Assembly: GCF_010858045.1 (NCBI RefSeq)
Contig: NZ_JAAGVC010000001.1
Span: 413,275 to 477,274, forward strand
Length of the DNA: 64,000 bases
DNA from: Nocardia cyriacigeorgica
GTDB lineage: Bacteria; Actinomycetota; Actinomycetes; Mycobacteriales; Mycobacteriaceae
Direction: 5' to 3'
Positions 33,192 through 41,631 of the stretch are shown piece after piece. How positions within the stretch are numbered: the stretch's first letter is position 1; each line of letters starts with the position of its first letter. The notes below the pieces were generated by a model that searched no databases, was not told the DNA's origin, and was given only the letters and a program-made list of their open reading frames with translations. The translations under genes and the position numbers were made by a program.

Positions 33192-34843
33192 AGCGGGATG
33201 TTTCCGTGCTTGCGCACCGGTCCGGCCGCGCGTTTGGCCGCCAGCAAGGCCAGCGAACGGATCAGGACCGAGCGGGTCTCGGCCGGATCGATGATGTCGT
33301 CGACGTGGCCGCGCTGCGCGGCGACGAACGGGTTCATCAGGTCGCGCTCGTAGTCGCGCACCAGCTCCTGCCGCCGTCGCACCGGATCGGCGGCCGCGGC
33401 GATCTGCTTGCGGAAGATGATGTTGGCCGCCGCCTCGGCTCCCATCACCGCGGTCTGATTCGACGGCCAGGCGAACGACAGGTCGGCGCCGATCGACTTG
33501 GAGTCCATCACGATGTACGCACCGCCGAACGCCTTGCGCACGATCACCTGGATCCGTGGGACCGTCGCTTCACAGTAGGCGTAGAGCAGCTTCGCGCCAC
33601 GCCGGATGATCGCGTCGTGTTCCTGGTCGACGCCGGGCAGGAAACCCGGCACGTCGACCAGTGTGACCAGCGGGATGTTGAACGAATCGCACATCCGCAC
33701 GAAGCGAGCGGCCTTCTCCGAGGCGTCGATGTCGAGCACGCCGGCCAGGACGGCGGGCTGATTGCCGACGATGCCGACGACGTTGCCGTCCAACCGGGCC
33801 AGTGCGCAGACGATATTGCGTGCCCACGACTCGTGGACCTCCAGGTACTCCCCGTCGTCGACGATCTCGGCGACGACGCGCCGCATGTCGTAGGGCATGC
33901 GGTTGTCCACGGGCACGATGTCGCAGAGGGTCTCGCATCGGCGGTCCGCCGGATCGCCGGTCCACTGGCGCGGCGGCAGCTCCTGGTTGTTCGACGGCAG
34001 ATACGACAGCAGTTCGCGGACCTCGTCGAAGCAACTCTGTTCGTCGGGAGCGATGAAGGCGGCGACGCCGGTGGTGTCGGCGTGGCGGCGGGCGCCGCCG
34101 AGCTCCTCCCTGCTCACCTCCTCCCCGGTCACCTCGCGCACGACGTCGGGTCCGGTGATGAACATATTGCCGATGCCCTCGACCATGAACGTGAAGTCGG
34201 TCAGCGCGGGGGAGTAGACCGCACCGCCCGCGCAGGAACCGAGGATCACGCTGAGCTGCGGAACCACCCCGGAGGCACGGACATTGCGGGCGAACAGCCC
34301 GCCGAAGCCGGCCAGCGCGTCGATGCCCTCCTGGATACGGGCGCCGCCGCCGTCGTTGAGCCCGATGACCGGGGCGCCGCAGGAATCGGCCAGATCCAGC
34401 AGCTGGTGCAGTTTGCGGGCGTACACCGCGCCCAGCGCTCCGCCGCGGACCCGGGCGTCATGGGCGAAGACGAAGACGGTGCGGCCATCGATGGTGCCCC
34501 ACCCCGTGATCACGCCGTCACCGGCCGGATGGGAATCCTCCATACCGAATCCGACGGCCCGATGCTCGGCGAAAAGCCCTATCTCGGTGAAGCTTCCGGC
34601 ATCGAGCAGCCGCTCCAACCGGCTGCGTGGGTCGAGTTTGCCTTGTCCGCGGTGGCGACGATCGGCCGCCACGTCCGCGGGTGCCAGTGCGGCGGCCCGG
34701 CGCTCGGCCAGGGCGTCGATCGCCGCGCGCATGGTGCTCGGCGCGGTGCCGGCGTGTGGCCGGGCTCGGTGGCCGTTGATGCGGCCGGTGTCCGGTGGTA
34801 CCCGATCGACATGCTGCACGAGGATCTCGTCACGCAGAACCAT
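33188..34843 (-). CDS. Acyl-CoA carboxylase beta subunit of the PKS operon
   Basis: A 551-residue carboxyltransferase supplying malonyl-CoA or another extender. N-half: LNDGGGARIQEGIDAL and LGSCAGGAVYSP; C-half: LVDVPGFLPGVDQEHDAIIRRGAKLLYAYCEA and VRKAFGGAYIVMDSK. Its 35-residue N-terminal extension before the core is unlike the AccD5-like copy at 15878-17422. It is the first gene of the leftward operon, with ATG 34843 after AGGGGTG, and is coupled to the epsilon gene. Similar dedicated carboxylases occur in other type II PKS clusters. Confidence 0.9.
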   Translation of the reverse strand: MVLRDEILVQHVDRVPPDTGRINGHRARPHAGTAPSTMRAAIDALAERRAAALAPADVAADRRHRGQGKLDPRSRLERLLDAGSFTEIGLFAEHRAVGFGMEDSHPAGDGVITGWGTIDGRTVFVFAHDARVRGGALGAVYARKLHQLLDLADSCGAPVIGLNDGGGARIQEGIDALAGFGGLFARNVRASGVVPQLSVILGSCAGGAVYSPALTDFTFMVEGIGNMFITGPDVVREVTGEEVSREELGGARRHADTTGVAAFIAPDEQSCFDEVRELLSYLPSNNQELPPRQWTGDPADRRCETLCDIVPVDNRMPYDMRRVVAEIVDDGEYLEVHESWARNIVCALARLDGNVVGIVGNQPAVLAGVLDIDASEKAARFVRMCDSFNIPLVTLVDVPGFLPGVDQEHDAIIRRGAKLLYAYCEATVPRIQVIVRKAFGGAYIVMDSKSIGADLSFAWPSNQTAVMGAEAAANIIFRKQIAAAADPVRRRQELVRDYERDLMNPFVAAQRGHVDDIIDPAETRSVLIRSLALLAAKRAAGPVRKHGNIPL

Positions 34844-34970
34844 TGGTCACCCCTGTCGGATTCTTGGTCGCCGTCGATGCTCATCGAGCGACCTTGAATT
34901 TTTCTCAGCGTTGGTCTCGAGCGTGCCGGTGAACCTCTCATGACATGTCGCCGGGAGGTGAGTTCTTTCG

Positions 34971-35001
34971 GTCAATTCGAAATACATGGGATGTCAAGAC
35001 G
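34971..35001. promoter_or_regulatory. Direct repeats, possible SARP box
   Basis: GTCAATTCG (34971-34979) and GTCAAGACG (34993-35001) share GTCAANNCG at a spacing of exactly 22 bp, two helical turns, as SARP-binding heptamer repeats do. A third copy, GTCAATTCG, lies at 35215-35223. The pair is 128-158 bases upstream of the first operon gene, between it and the SARP gene. Binding is inference. Confidence 0.4.
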
Positions 35002-35021
35002 ATTGAAAAGGGGGCAGGACG

Positions 35022-35183
35022 ATGGAAATGATCTGCCCGAATCCCGCTGACGCCCAGGGCAACCCGCCGGCAACGATTGCGGAAATATCACGGCCGTGTT
35101 CACCAGTGCAAGACGGCAACTATGTGGTGTTCGGCGCAGTGGCCATCTGTTCGCTGCCGTGCCATTGTCGGGATGTCCGGTAG
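35022..35183 (+). CDS. Putative 53-residue Cys-rich peptide
   Basis: ATG 35022 follows AAGGGGGCAGGA, a strong ribosome site, and opens a 53-codon frame ending TAG 35181-35183. The product starts MEMICPNPADAQGNPPATI and holds five Cys (positions 5, 26, 43, 47, 49), the last three as CxxxCxC. No family is recognised. It sits in the divergent gap between the polyketide operon and the SARP gene, on the SARP strand. It could be a small regulator, a ribosomal peptide precursor or chance; the good start favours a real gene moderately. Confidence 0.4.
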   Translation: MEMICPNPADAQGNPPATIAEISRPCSPVQDGNYVVFGAVAICSLPCHCRDVR

Positions 35184-35330
35184 ACTGTTGCCGTGACCAT
35201 GGCGGTCGCGGATGGTCAATTCGTGCATCGCCGATCCGACGGCGGCGAAATCGAAAATCGGAGGGTTTGCCGCACTACGTTTTCGAATCGTTCACGTTTC
35301 GGTAACACTGCACGATGAATCGTCAGACCA

Positions 35331-35358
35331 TTGTCGTAGCGGGATATTTCTGTATTAT
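35331..35358 (+). promoter_or_regulatory. Promoter of the SARP gene
   Basis: TTGTCG (35331-35336) and TATTAT (35353-35358) with a 16-base spacer make a credible sigma-70-type promoter 23 bases before ATG 35382. The region is unusually AT-rich for this genome. Confidence 0.5.
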
Positions 35359-35381
35359 TCCGCGAGAAGTGTGGGGGACGC

Positions 35382-37238
35382 ATGTTGTTCAGCATTCTCG
35401 GCCCGGTCGATCTTCGTGTCGAGGATACGCCGATAGATCTCGGCCCGGCGAAGCAGCGCGCAATTCTGTCGGCGCTGCTCATCGACCGGGATCGGCCGGT
35501 GCCACTCGAGGTCCTGGTCGATCGGGTATGGGGTGATACCCCGCCCGCGGATGTGCGAAATCTGGTGTACACCTACATCGCACGGCTGCGGCGGAAGCTC
35601 GCGGCGGTCTGCAATGGCGAGGCCGGCGATCCCGTACTCAAGCGGGTGGTCGGCGGCTACTGCCTCCAGACTCCGCCGGAGACGGTCGATCTCTACGTGT
35701 TCCGGCATCTGCTGGACCGGTCCAGGCAGCCGGGCGGCACCGAAGCCGACCGCAGTGCCCTTCTGACACAGGCGAATTCGATGTGGCGCGGCATCCCGCT
35801 GTCCGGTATCGGCGGGCGGTGGGCCTCGGCCATGCGGCACAGCTTGCAGCAGCTACGGCACGAGGCGCTGGTGGAATGGGCCGACGTCGAGGTGCGCCTC
35901 GGCAGGCCGCGGGTGGTGATCGATCCGCTCCGCCAGGCGTACGTGGAGAGCCCGCTGTCGGAATCGATTGCGACACAACTGATGCTGGCACTGCACACCG
36001 ACGGCCGCAGCTCCGAGGCGTTGCAACTGTTCGACAACGTCCGGCGCCATCTGTCCACCGAGATCGGCGCCGATCCCGGTCCGGCGTTGCGCGACGCGCA
36101 CAATACGATTCTCCAGGGCCATGCCACGACGCCGCCTGCGCTCGCTCCGGTCCCCGCCGTGTCCGCGGACCCTGTCGACACCGCACCGGAATCCGGCCCG
36201 CCGGACATGCTGCCGATCGACCTGCCCGATTTCACCGGACGCGACGGCCACGTGCGACTGGTGCGTGACACGTTGACCCCCGGCCCCGGTCCGCTGATCC
36301 CCTCGGTGGTGGTTCTCTACGGACCCGCGGGCTTCGGCAAGACGACCATCGCCGTGCACGCGGCCTACCAGCTACGCTCTCACTACCCGTCGGGGCGGCT
36401 GTATGTCGACCTCGAGGGCAACGGTGCATCGCCCGCCGATCCGCACGATGTGCTGGAGCGGCTGCTTCGTGCCCTCGGAGTCCCGAAGGACGAGATTCCG
36501 GCGCGATTCACCGAACGAGCGGAAATGTATCGGGGGCGGCTGGCCCGTTCGCGCACATTGGTGGTGCTCGACAATGCCGTCGACGAGCCCCAGGTCGCGC
36601 CGCTGCTGCCGGGCACCGGGCATTGCGGCGTCATTGTCACCTGTCGGGTGCGACCCGTTGTGCCACAGGGTGTTCCGGTGATCCGGGTCGATCCGATGTC
36701 CGCCGCTGAGTCCATGGCCCTGCTGCGCCGCCTTGCCGGGGACCGGGTGGACCGCGAGCCGGCCGCGGCTCGGGAACTGCTCGACCTGTGCGGCGGATCG
36801 CCGTTGTTGCTACGGGTGGTCGGCAACCGGCTGATGATCCGGCCGAACTGGCCGCTGGGGCGGCTGCTCACCCGGCTGCGCGACGACGACCGCCTGCTCG
36901 CCGAACTCACCGACGGCAGGCACGACGTGCGCGCGCGAATCGCCGAGAGCTACCTGACGATCGGCTCGGCGACACAGCGGTTCTTCGTGGAACTGGCCGC
37001 ACTGCCCGCCACCCAGTGGTCGGCGCGGACGGTGGCCCGTGCCCTCGACCTCACCGAAGCCGAGGCCGAGGAACATCTGGAGCATCTGCTCGACGTGCAC
37101 CTGGTGGATTCGGCGCCGGGGGGCGAGCCCGGAGCCGAAATCTACCTGCTGCCCAAGCTGCACCGATTGTTCGCCCGCTCGGTCTCAGCCCATGTCAGGA
37201 CCCTTCCGGTGCCCAATCTCGGCGTGGTCGGCTTCTGA
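35382..37238 (+). CDS. SARP family regulator with NB-ARC ATPase domain (AfsR-like)
   Basis: A 618-residue pathway activator. Residues about 1-95 are the winged-helix DNA-binding domain (FSILGPVDLRVEDTPIDLGPAKQRAIL), about 96-245 the BTAD helical repeat domain (ETVDLYVFRHLL to GADPGPALRDAH), and about 280-560 an NB-ARC NTPase with Walker A GPAGFGKTT (about 314-322) and the TLVVLDNAVDEPQV Walker B region. A C-terminal TPR domain of full AfsR is absent. It diverges from the polyketide operon, which it presumably activates. Its 3' end overlaps the convergent GMC oxidoreductase gene by 54 bases. Confidence 0.93.
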   Translation: MLFSILGPVDLRVEDTPIDLGPAKQRAILSALLIDRDRPVPLEVLVDRVWGDTPPADVRNLVYTYIARLRRKLAAVCNGEAGDPVLKRVVGGYCLQTPPETVDLYVFRHLLDRSRQPGGTEADRSALLTQANSMWRGIPLSGIGGRWASAMRHSLQQLRHEALVEWADVEVRLGRPRVVIDPLRQAYVESPLSESIATQLMLALHTDGRSSEALQLFDNVRRHLSTEIGADPGPALRDAHNTILQGHATTPPALAPVPAVSADPVDTAPESGPPDMLPIDLPDFTGRDGHVRLVRDTLTPGPGPLIPSVVVLYGPAGFGKTTIAVHAAYQLRSHYPSGRLYVDLEGNGASPADPHDVLERLLRALGVPKDEIPARFTERAEMYRGRLARSRTLVVLDNAVDEPQVAPLLPGTGHCGVIVTCRVRPVVPQGVPVIRVDPMSAAESMALLRRLAGDRVDREPAAARELLDLCGGSPLLLRVVGNRLMIRPNWPLGRLLTRLRDDDRLLAELTDGRHDVRARIAESYLTIGSATQRFFVELAALPATQWSARTVARALDLTEAEAEEHLEHLLDVHLVDSAPGGEPGAEIYLLPKLHRLFARSVSAHVRTLPVPNLGVVGF

Positions 37239-38831
37239 AACGGCGGTGCGGGCGAATCCGGCATCGCCCGCACCGCTGATCAAGTCCGCGGCGCGTTCAC
37301 CGATCATCACCGCGTGCGCGTTGGTGTGCCCGCGCGGGCTGCGCGGGATCACCGAGGCGTCCGCGACCCGCAGGCGACCGACTCCACGCACCCGAAGCGC
37401 TTCGTCGACCACCGCCATCTCATCGTCGGCGCGACCGATCCGGCAGGTGCCGACGGGATGGAACACCGTTGTCGCGGTGGCGCGCAGGAAATCGGCGATC
37501 TCGGTGCGCGTCCGCGGTAGTGGGAGCAACGGCTCGCCGATCATCGACGCCAGCGGCGCGGTGCGGGCGATGGTGCGGGCCGCCTGGTAGCCGTCGATCA
37601 GCCGGGACAGATCGGTGGCGGCCGACAGATAGGCCGGGTCGAGGCGCGGTGGCGTCGCGGGATCGGCGTCGATCAGATCGAGCCTGCCGCGGCTGTCCGG
37701 CCGCAGCAGCACCACGCTGAGCGTTCGTCCACTGACGAACCCCTGCTCGTCGAGGGCGATCGGCGACCAGATGAGCTCCAGATCCGGTGCCCCGTCCGGT
37801 CCGAGGAACGCCACCGCCTCACCGATATTCGAGGTGAGCGGCCCAAGCCGCTGCTCGTCGTACAGTCGTCGCGCTCGCGCCGTGCCGATATCGGCGAACC
37901 GATCAGGGCCGCGGACCGAGTAGGGCAGATGGACGATGACGTGATCGTGCAGGTTCGCACCGACACCCGGCAGTTCCACCACCGGCCGCACTCCGGCGGC
38001 GGCCAGGCGTTCGCCCGGCCCGATGCCCGAACGCAACAGCAGCTGTGGCGTGCCGATCGTGCCCGCGCACAGCACGACTTCACGGCGGGCGGCCACCGTG
38101 CGGTCACCGAGCTCGACCGCCACCGCATCACCGTTGTGGTCCAGCAGGATTCGATGGGCGAGCCGGTCGGTGATCACGGTGACCTCGCCGCGCGCCACCG
38201 CGGGATGCAGGTAGGCATCGGCGACGCTGAACCTGGATCCGTCGCGCTGGGTCAGTGGGGTCGGTGCCGACCCCGCGCCCGCTGGGTCGGCGAGACCGCC
38301 GGCCGGCTCCGGCAGCCCGGCCGCGGCGCAGGCGTCGAGGAAGGCGCGGGTGCTGGGGTCGGGGTCGGCGGGCGGGGAGATCCATTGTGGCCCGGCGGTA
38401 CCGAAGCCCTGGCCGGTGGTCCCCGCCCACCGTTCCGCACGGCGCAGATGGCGTGACATGAGCTCCCAGGACCAGGACGGTCCCGCTGCGGCCTGCCAGT
38501 CGTGGAAGTCGGCCCGGAACCCCGGCACCCACATCTGGAAGTTCATCGTCGACGAGCCGCCGATTCCCTTACCGCGCGGCCAATACACCACGCGGCCGTC
38601 CAGGCCCGGCTGCGCGACCGTGGCGAAACCCCAATCCCGTGCGGATCCGAACTGATGCACCGAATGCAGTGGCACTCGCAGTTCGGGATCGTCGTCCGAT
38701 GGTCCTGCCTCGATCAGCGCGACCGTCACCGTGGGGTCGGCGCCGAGCCGAGCGGCGACGACGCAGCCCGCCGATCCCGCGCCGACAACCACATAGTCGA
38801 ATTCCAGGGCCGTGGCCTGGTTCTGGCTCAT
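37185..38831 (-). CDS. GMC-family FAD oxidoreductase
   Basis: A 548-residue flavoprotein oxidising an alcohol (choline-dehydrogenase/alcohol-oxidase type). The Rossmann motif is VVVGAGSAGCVVAARL (about 12-27); GMC signature 1 is around PRGKGIGGSSTMNFQMWVPG; the catalytic His lies in FHPVGTCRIG and the second in PRSPRGHTNAHAVMIGERAADLI. ATG 38831 is preferred since the upstream extension lacks homology. It lies 22 bases after an epimerase gene on the same strand, forming a two-gene unit that may tailor the polyketide. Confidence 0.92.
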   Translation of the reverse strand: MSQNQATALEFDYVVVGAGSAGCVVAARLGADPTVTVALIEAGPSDDDPELRVPLHSVHQFGSARDWGFATVAQPGLDGRVVYWPRGKGIGGSSTMNFQMWVPGFRADFHDWQAAAGPSWSWELMSRHLRRAERWAGTTGQGFGTAGPQWISPPADPDPSTRAFLDACAAAGLPEPAGGLADPAGAGSAPTPLTQRDGSRFSVADAYLHPAVARGEVTVITDRLAHRILLDHNGDAVAVELGDRTVAARREVVLCAGTIGTPQLLLRSGIGPGERLAAAGVRPVVELPGVGANLHDHVIVHLPYSVRGPDRFADIGTARARRLYDEQRLGPLTSNIGEAVAFLGPDGAPDLELIWSPIALDEQGFVSGRTLSVVLLRPDSRGRLDLIDADPATPPRLDPAYLSAATDLSRLIDGYQAARTIARTAPLASMIGEPLLPLPRTRTEIADFLRATATTVFHPVGTCRIGRADDEMAVVDEALRVRGVGRLRVADASVIPRSPRGHTNAHAVMIGERAADLISGAGDAGFARTAVSEADHAEIGHRKGPDMG

Positions 38832-38853
38832 ATCACGTGCTTTCGAGCGAAGG

Positions 38854-39720
38854 TCAGAGCGCGGCGAGCTCTTCGAGCAGGCCGGGCTGCGACGGCGTCC
38901 AGCCCAGTTCCTTGCGTGCCTTGGCACTGGTGGCCACCTGGTCGAGCAGGAACGCCTCGACCATGACGCTCCAGTACTGCTGCGCGTCGGCGGGATCCCA
39001 GTCCTGCACTCGCGCGTCGTGCTTGGCCGCGACAACCTGCGCTGCCGCCTTGACCTGCACCGAATTGTCGAGCGTGCCCAGGTACACCGAACCGGCGGGC
39101 GCGGACTCGACGGCGAGGGCGTACAGCTCGCCCAGGTCGTCGGCGTGGATCACCGACCACCGGTTGCTGCCGTCGGCGAAGTGGCGCACCACCGCGCCGT
39201 CGTCGTCGTTCTGCGGGCTCAGCAGCATCGGCACATAGCCGCGCCCGCCGCCGTAGACCAGACCCGGGCGGATGCGGATGGTGCGCACGTCGCGCGCGAC
39301 CGCTTCCTCGAGCAGCTTCTCCACCGCGGGCCGCCACGAGACCACCAGCGGCGGGGCGAACGGCGATTCCTCCGTGATGACGCTGTCGCCGCTGTTGCCG
39401 TGCAACCAGAGACCGCTGGTGTAGGCGAAGGCCTTGCCGGTGCCGGCGAAGGCCTCGATGAGGGCGGTGACGACCGTGTTGTCGAGCTCGCCCGCCCGTT
39501 CGTCATTGCTGGAGGCCGTGTGCACCGCCGCGTCGACGGATGCGGCCGCAGCGGTGAGCGCTGCGGGATCGAACAGATCGGCCACCAGCGGTTCGACCCC
39601 GGCGGGCACCGGTCGGTCGGCCGCGGTGACGGTGCCGATCACGGTGTGGCCGCGGCCGATCAGGGCCCGCGCCACCGCGCTGCCGATCGTGCCGGACGCT
39701 CCGGTTACCAGAACTCGCAT
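38854..39720 (-). CDS. NAD-dependent epimerase/dehydratase family protein
   Basis: A 288-residue extended SDR. TGASGTIGS (about 6-14) is the cofactor motif; FAYTSGLWLHG replaces the usual YxSSxxVYG segment; the Tyr-xxx-Lys pair is not obvious (WRPAVEKLLEE at that place), so it may be an atypical-SDR reductase. RIRPGLVYGGG and WSVIHADDLGELYALA are typical. The divergent gap to the TetR gene at 39839 contains repeated TTAGAAATTG sites, so TetR control of this gene and the GMC gene is likely. Confidence 0.88.
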   Translation of the reverse strand: MRVLVTGASGTIGSAVARALIGRGHTVIGTVTAADRPVPAGVEPLVADLFDPAALTAAAASVDAAVHTASSNDERAGELDNTVVTALIEAFAGTGKAFAYTSGLWLHGNSGDSVITEESPFAPPLVVSWRPAVEKLLEEAVARDVRTIRIRPGLVYGGGRGYVPMLLSPQNDDDGAVVRHFADGSNRWSVIHADDLGELYALAVESAPAGSVYLGTLDNSVQVKAAAQVVAAKHDARVQDWDPADAQQYWSVMVEAFLLDQVATSAKARKELGWTPSQPGLLEELAAL

Positions 39721-39750
39721 CGCAAACTCCTTGTCCCCTGTACACGTTGA

Positions 39751-39818
39751 TTTCTATCAACGTTAGAAATTGACTTTAGACGCGGCGCCGCGCGATTGTC
39801 TACCGTTGTTAGAAATTG
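39751..39818. promoter_or_regulatory. Repeated operator sites in a divergent TetR gap
   Basis: TTTCTAtcaacgtTAGAAA (39751-39769) is an inverted repeat, and the half site TTAGAAATTG occurs at 39763-39772 and again at 39809-39818, 46 bp apart. It is located between the epimerase start and the TetR start, and the spacing suggests two TetR dimers covering both promoters. Confidence 0.65.
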
Positions 39819-39838
39819 GCGGCGACCGAGGAGGAGCA

Positions 39839-40483
39839 GTGCCACGAGCGGGTAAGCGGATCAAGGGCACGGCGTGCGAGCGCGCCGAGGCACGCGAGCG
39901 GCTGCGTGGCGAGCTGCTGGCGGCGGCCCGTTCGATCGCCTCGGAGACCGGCGGATTCGACAGCGTCACGGTGCGCTCGGTCGCCGATCGGGTGGGTTAC
40001 ACCGTGCCGATCGTGTACGAGTACTTCGCCAACAAGGGTGCGCTGCTGCTCGAGCTGGTCGACGTCGGATTCGCCGATCTGGCCGAGCAACTGGGCGCTG
40101 CGCTGTGCCCGCAGGTGCAGCGCGAGCGCGGTGGGCCGCTGCTGGCGGTGGCGGTGGCGTACTGGGATTTCGCCATGGCCGATCCGCACCTGTACCGATT
40201 GATGCATACGCTGCCCGGCCTGGCCTTCGGCACCTCCGAGGCACCGGATTCCGCCCGTGCCTGCTTCGAGGTGCTACGCGCGGCCATCGCCGAAGGAGCG
40301 CCGCATCTGTGCGCCTCCGCCTATGACGCGGAAGCGGCCGCCGACCTGCTGTGGGCGCATCTGCACGGGCTGGTCGGGCTGGTGCTCGACGGTCGGATCA
40401 AGGGTGGCGCCGAGCGCGGCAGGCATCTCTTGGTGGATCTGACCGGTCTGTTCACCGCTAACGCGGCGGCCACATCCGGCTGA
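39839..40483 (+). CDS. TetR family regulator
   Basis: A 214-residue TetR repressor. HTH at about 20-65 (ELLAAARSIASETGGFDSVTVRSVADRVGYTVPIVYEYFANKGALLLELV), then a TetR_C-type ligand domain (DLLWAHLHGLVGLVLDG). The start is GTG 39839 with AGGAGG 4 bases upstream. It likely represses the divergent epimerase/GMC unit through the TTAGAAATTG sites. Its 3' end overlaps the convergent TetR gene by 26 bases; the two share similar C-terminal layouts, suggesting a duplicated pair. Confidence 0.9.
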   Translation: MPRAGKRIKGTACERAEARERLRGELLAAARSIASETGGFDSVTVRSVADRVGYTVPIVYEYFANKGALLLELVDVGFADLAEQLGAALCPQVQRERGGPLLAVAVAYWDFAMADPHLYRLMHTLPGLAFGTSEAPDSARACFEVLRAAIAEGAPHLCASAYDAEAAADLLWAHLHGLVGLVLDGRIKGGAERGRHLLVDLTGLFTANAAATSG

Positions 40484-41042
40484 AGCGCTCCAGCAGTATC
40501 CGCAATCGCTCACCCGCCATATCCGGACGCAGGCGACGGCTGCGCGCGAGCATCACCAGACCGTGCAGCGCGCTCCAGAACACTTCCGCGTCCGTCTCGG
40601 GATCGTAAGGGCCGGACAGCTGTTCGACCGCGGCCAGCAGTTCGGCGAAGGCGCGCTGCAGCGGTTCCGGCGTCTGCGGGCTGCCGAAGGCGAGATCGGT
40701 GGCCCGCACGAACATCGCGTCGTAGACGGCCGGCTGCCGGACGCCGAAATCCACGTAGGCCCGCGCGACCCGGTGCGCGATCTGCTCGGGCGCCGCGCCG
40801 GCGCGCGCCTCGGCCAGGGTGGCCGCCAATTCGGCGAAGCCCTCCATCGCCACCGCGTTGGCGATGGCCTCCATGTTCGCGAAATGGCTGTAGAGCACCG
40901 GCTGGCTGTATTCGATGAGGGCGGCGAGCCGCCGCGTCGTCACCGCTTCCCAGCCCTCGGCCTCGGCGAGCTGCCGTGCGGTGTCGACGATCAACCGGTG
41001 CCTGCGGGCCCGTTCCCGCTGACGGCGCTCTTGCACAGTCAT
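40458..41042 (-). CDS. TetR family regulator
   Basis: A 194-residue TetR repressor. The HTH region is RHRLIVDTARQLAEAEGWEAVTTRRLAALIEYSQPVLYSHFANMEAIANAV; the C-terminal half ends VFWSALHGLVMLARSRRLRPDM, like the neighbouring TetR. ATG 41042 has no ribosome site, so the mRNA may be leaderless. A perfect half-site pair AGTGCT/AGCACT abuts the start codon. Divergent from the DUF1772-AKR-carotenoid oxygenase-methyltransferase unit, which it probably represses. Confidence 0.88.
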   Translation of the reverse strand: MTVQERRQRERARRHRLIVDTARQLAEAEGWEAVTTRRLAALIEYSQPVLYSHFANMEAIANAVAMEGFAELAATLAEARAGAAPEQIAHRVARAYVDFGVRQPAVYDAMFVRATDLAFGSPQTPEPLQRAFAELLAAVEQLSGPYDPETDAEVFWSALHGLVMLARSRRLRPDMAGERLRILLERFSRMWPPR

Positions 41043-41066
41043 AGTGCTAGCGAAGATAGCAGCACT
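41043..41066. promoter_or_regulatory. Inverted repeat at the TetR start, probable operator
   Basis: AGTGCT (41043-41048) and AGCACT (41061-41066) flank a 12-base centre and lie immediately upstream of the leftward TetR ATG. A further GCTAGC occurs inside the centre and in TTGCTAGCGG downstream (41108-41117). The position suits autoregulation and control of the divergent rightward operon. Confidence 0.55.
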
Positions 41067-41144
41067 AGTTTCTGCCATGGACATATCGCCGCTCGGAGAT
41101 CTATCGTTGCTAGCGGACACTCATTCCGATGTGAGGGAGCTGTT

Positions 41145-41615
41145 GTGGCACATCAAGTGCTGGCCGGAATCGCCGTCTTGGCGGTCGGCATCATCTATGG
41201 GACCGACGTGTTCTGCGCTGTGGTGCAGCGATCAGCGATGGCCCAGGTCTCCGACGAGGTGCTGACCTCGGCGATGGGCTACATCCACCTCTACGGCGAT
41301 CAACGCCTGAAATTCCCCGGGGCGCTGGGCCTGATCGCCTCGGTGGCCACCGCGATCACCGCGATCGTGCTCGGCCAGGGCGGGGCCGCCATCGCGGCGA
41401 GCATCGTCGCCGTCGTCGCCCTCGGCATCTGGTTCGTGATCTACGGCCGGGTGAGCGTGCCGGTGAACACCGCGCTCACCGCCGCCGCGGTGGCCGGCCG
41501 CACCCCGGCCGAAGCCAGAGACCTGCAGCGCACCTGGGATTCGGTCATCAACGTTCGCGCCGCGCTGCAGGGCATCGCGGTCATATCGCTGTTCATCAGT
41601 GCCGTCGCGGCCTGA
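41145..41615 (+). CDS. DUF1772 (anthrone-oxygenase-like) membrane protein
   Basis: A 156-residue protein with about four hydrophobic helices (VLAGIAVLAVGIIYGTDVF at the N-terminus). The conserved C-terminal RTWDSVINVRAALQ block is that of DUF1772, a family that includes anthrone oxygenases of polyketide pathways. The start is GTG 41145 with GGGAG upstream. It is first in a rightward unit with aldo-keto reductase, carotenoid oxygenase and O-methyltransferase (gaps of 16, 22 and 9 bases). A close paralogue lies at 44792-45265. Confidence 0.75.
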   Translation: MAHQVLAGIAVLAVGIIYGTDVFCAVVQRSAMAQVSDEVLTSAMGYIHLYGDQRLKFPGALGLIASVATAITAIVLGQGGAAIAASIVAVVALGIWFVIYGRVSVPVNTALTAAAVAGRTPAEARDLQRTWDSVINVRAALQGIAVISLFISAVAA

Positions 41616-41631
41616 TCGGTAGGAGATTCAC

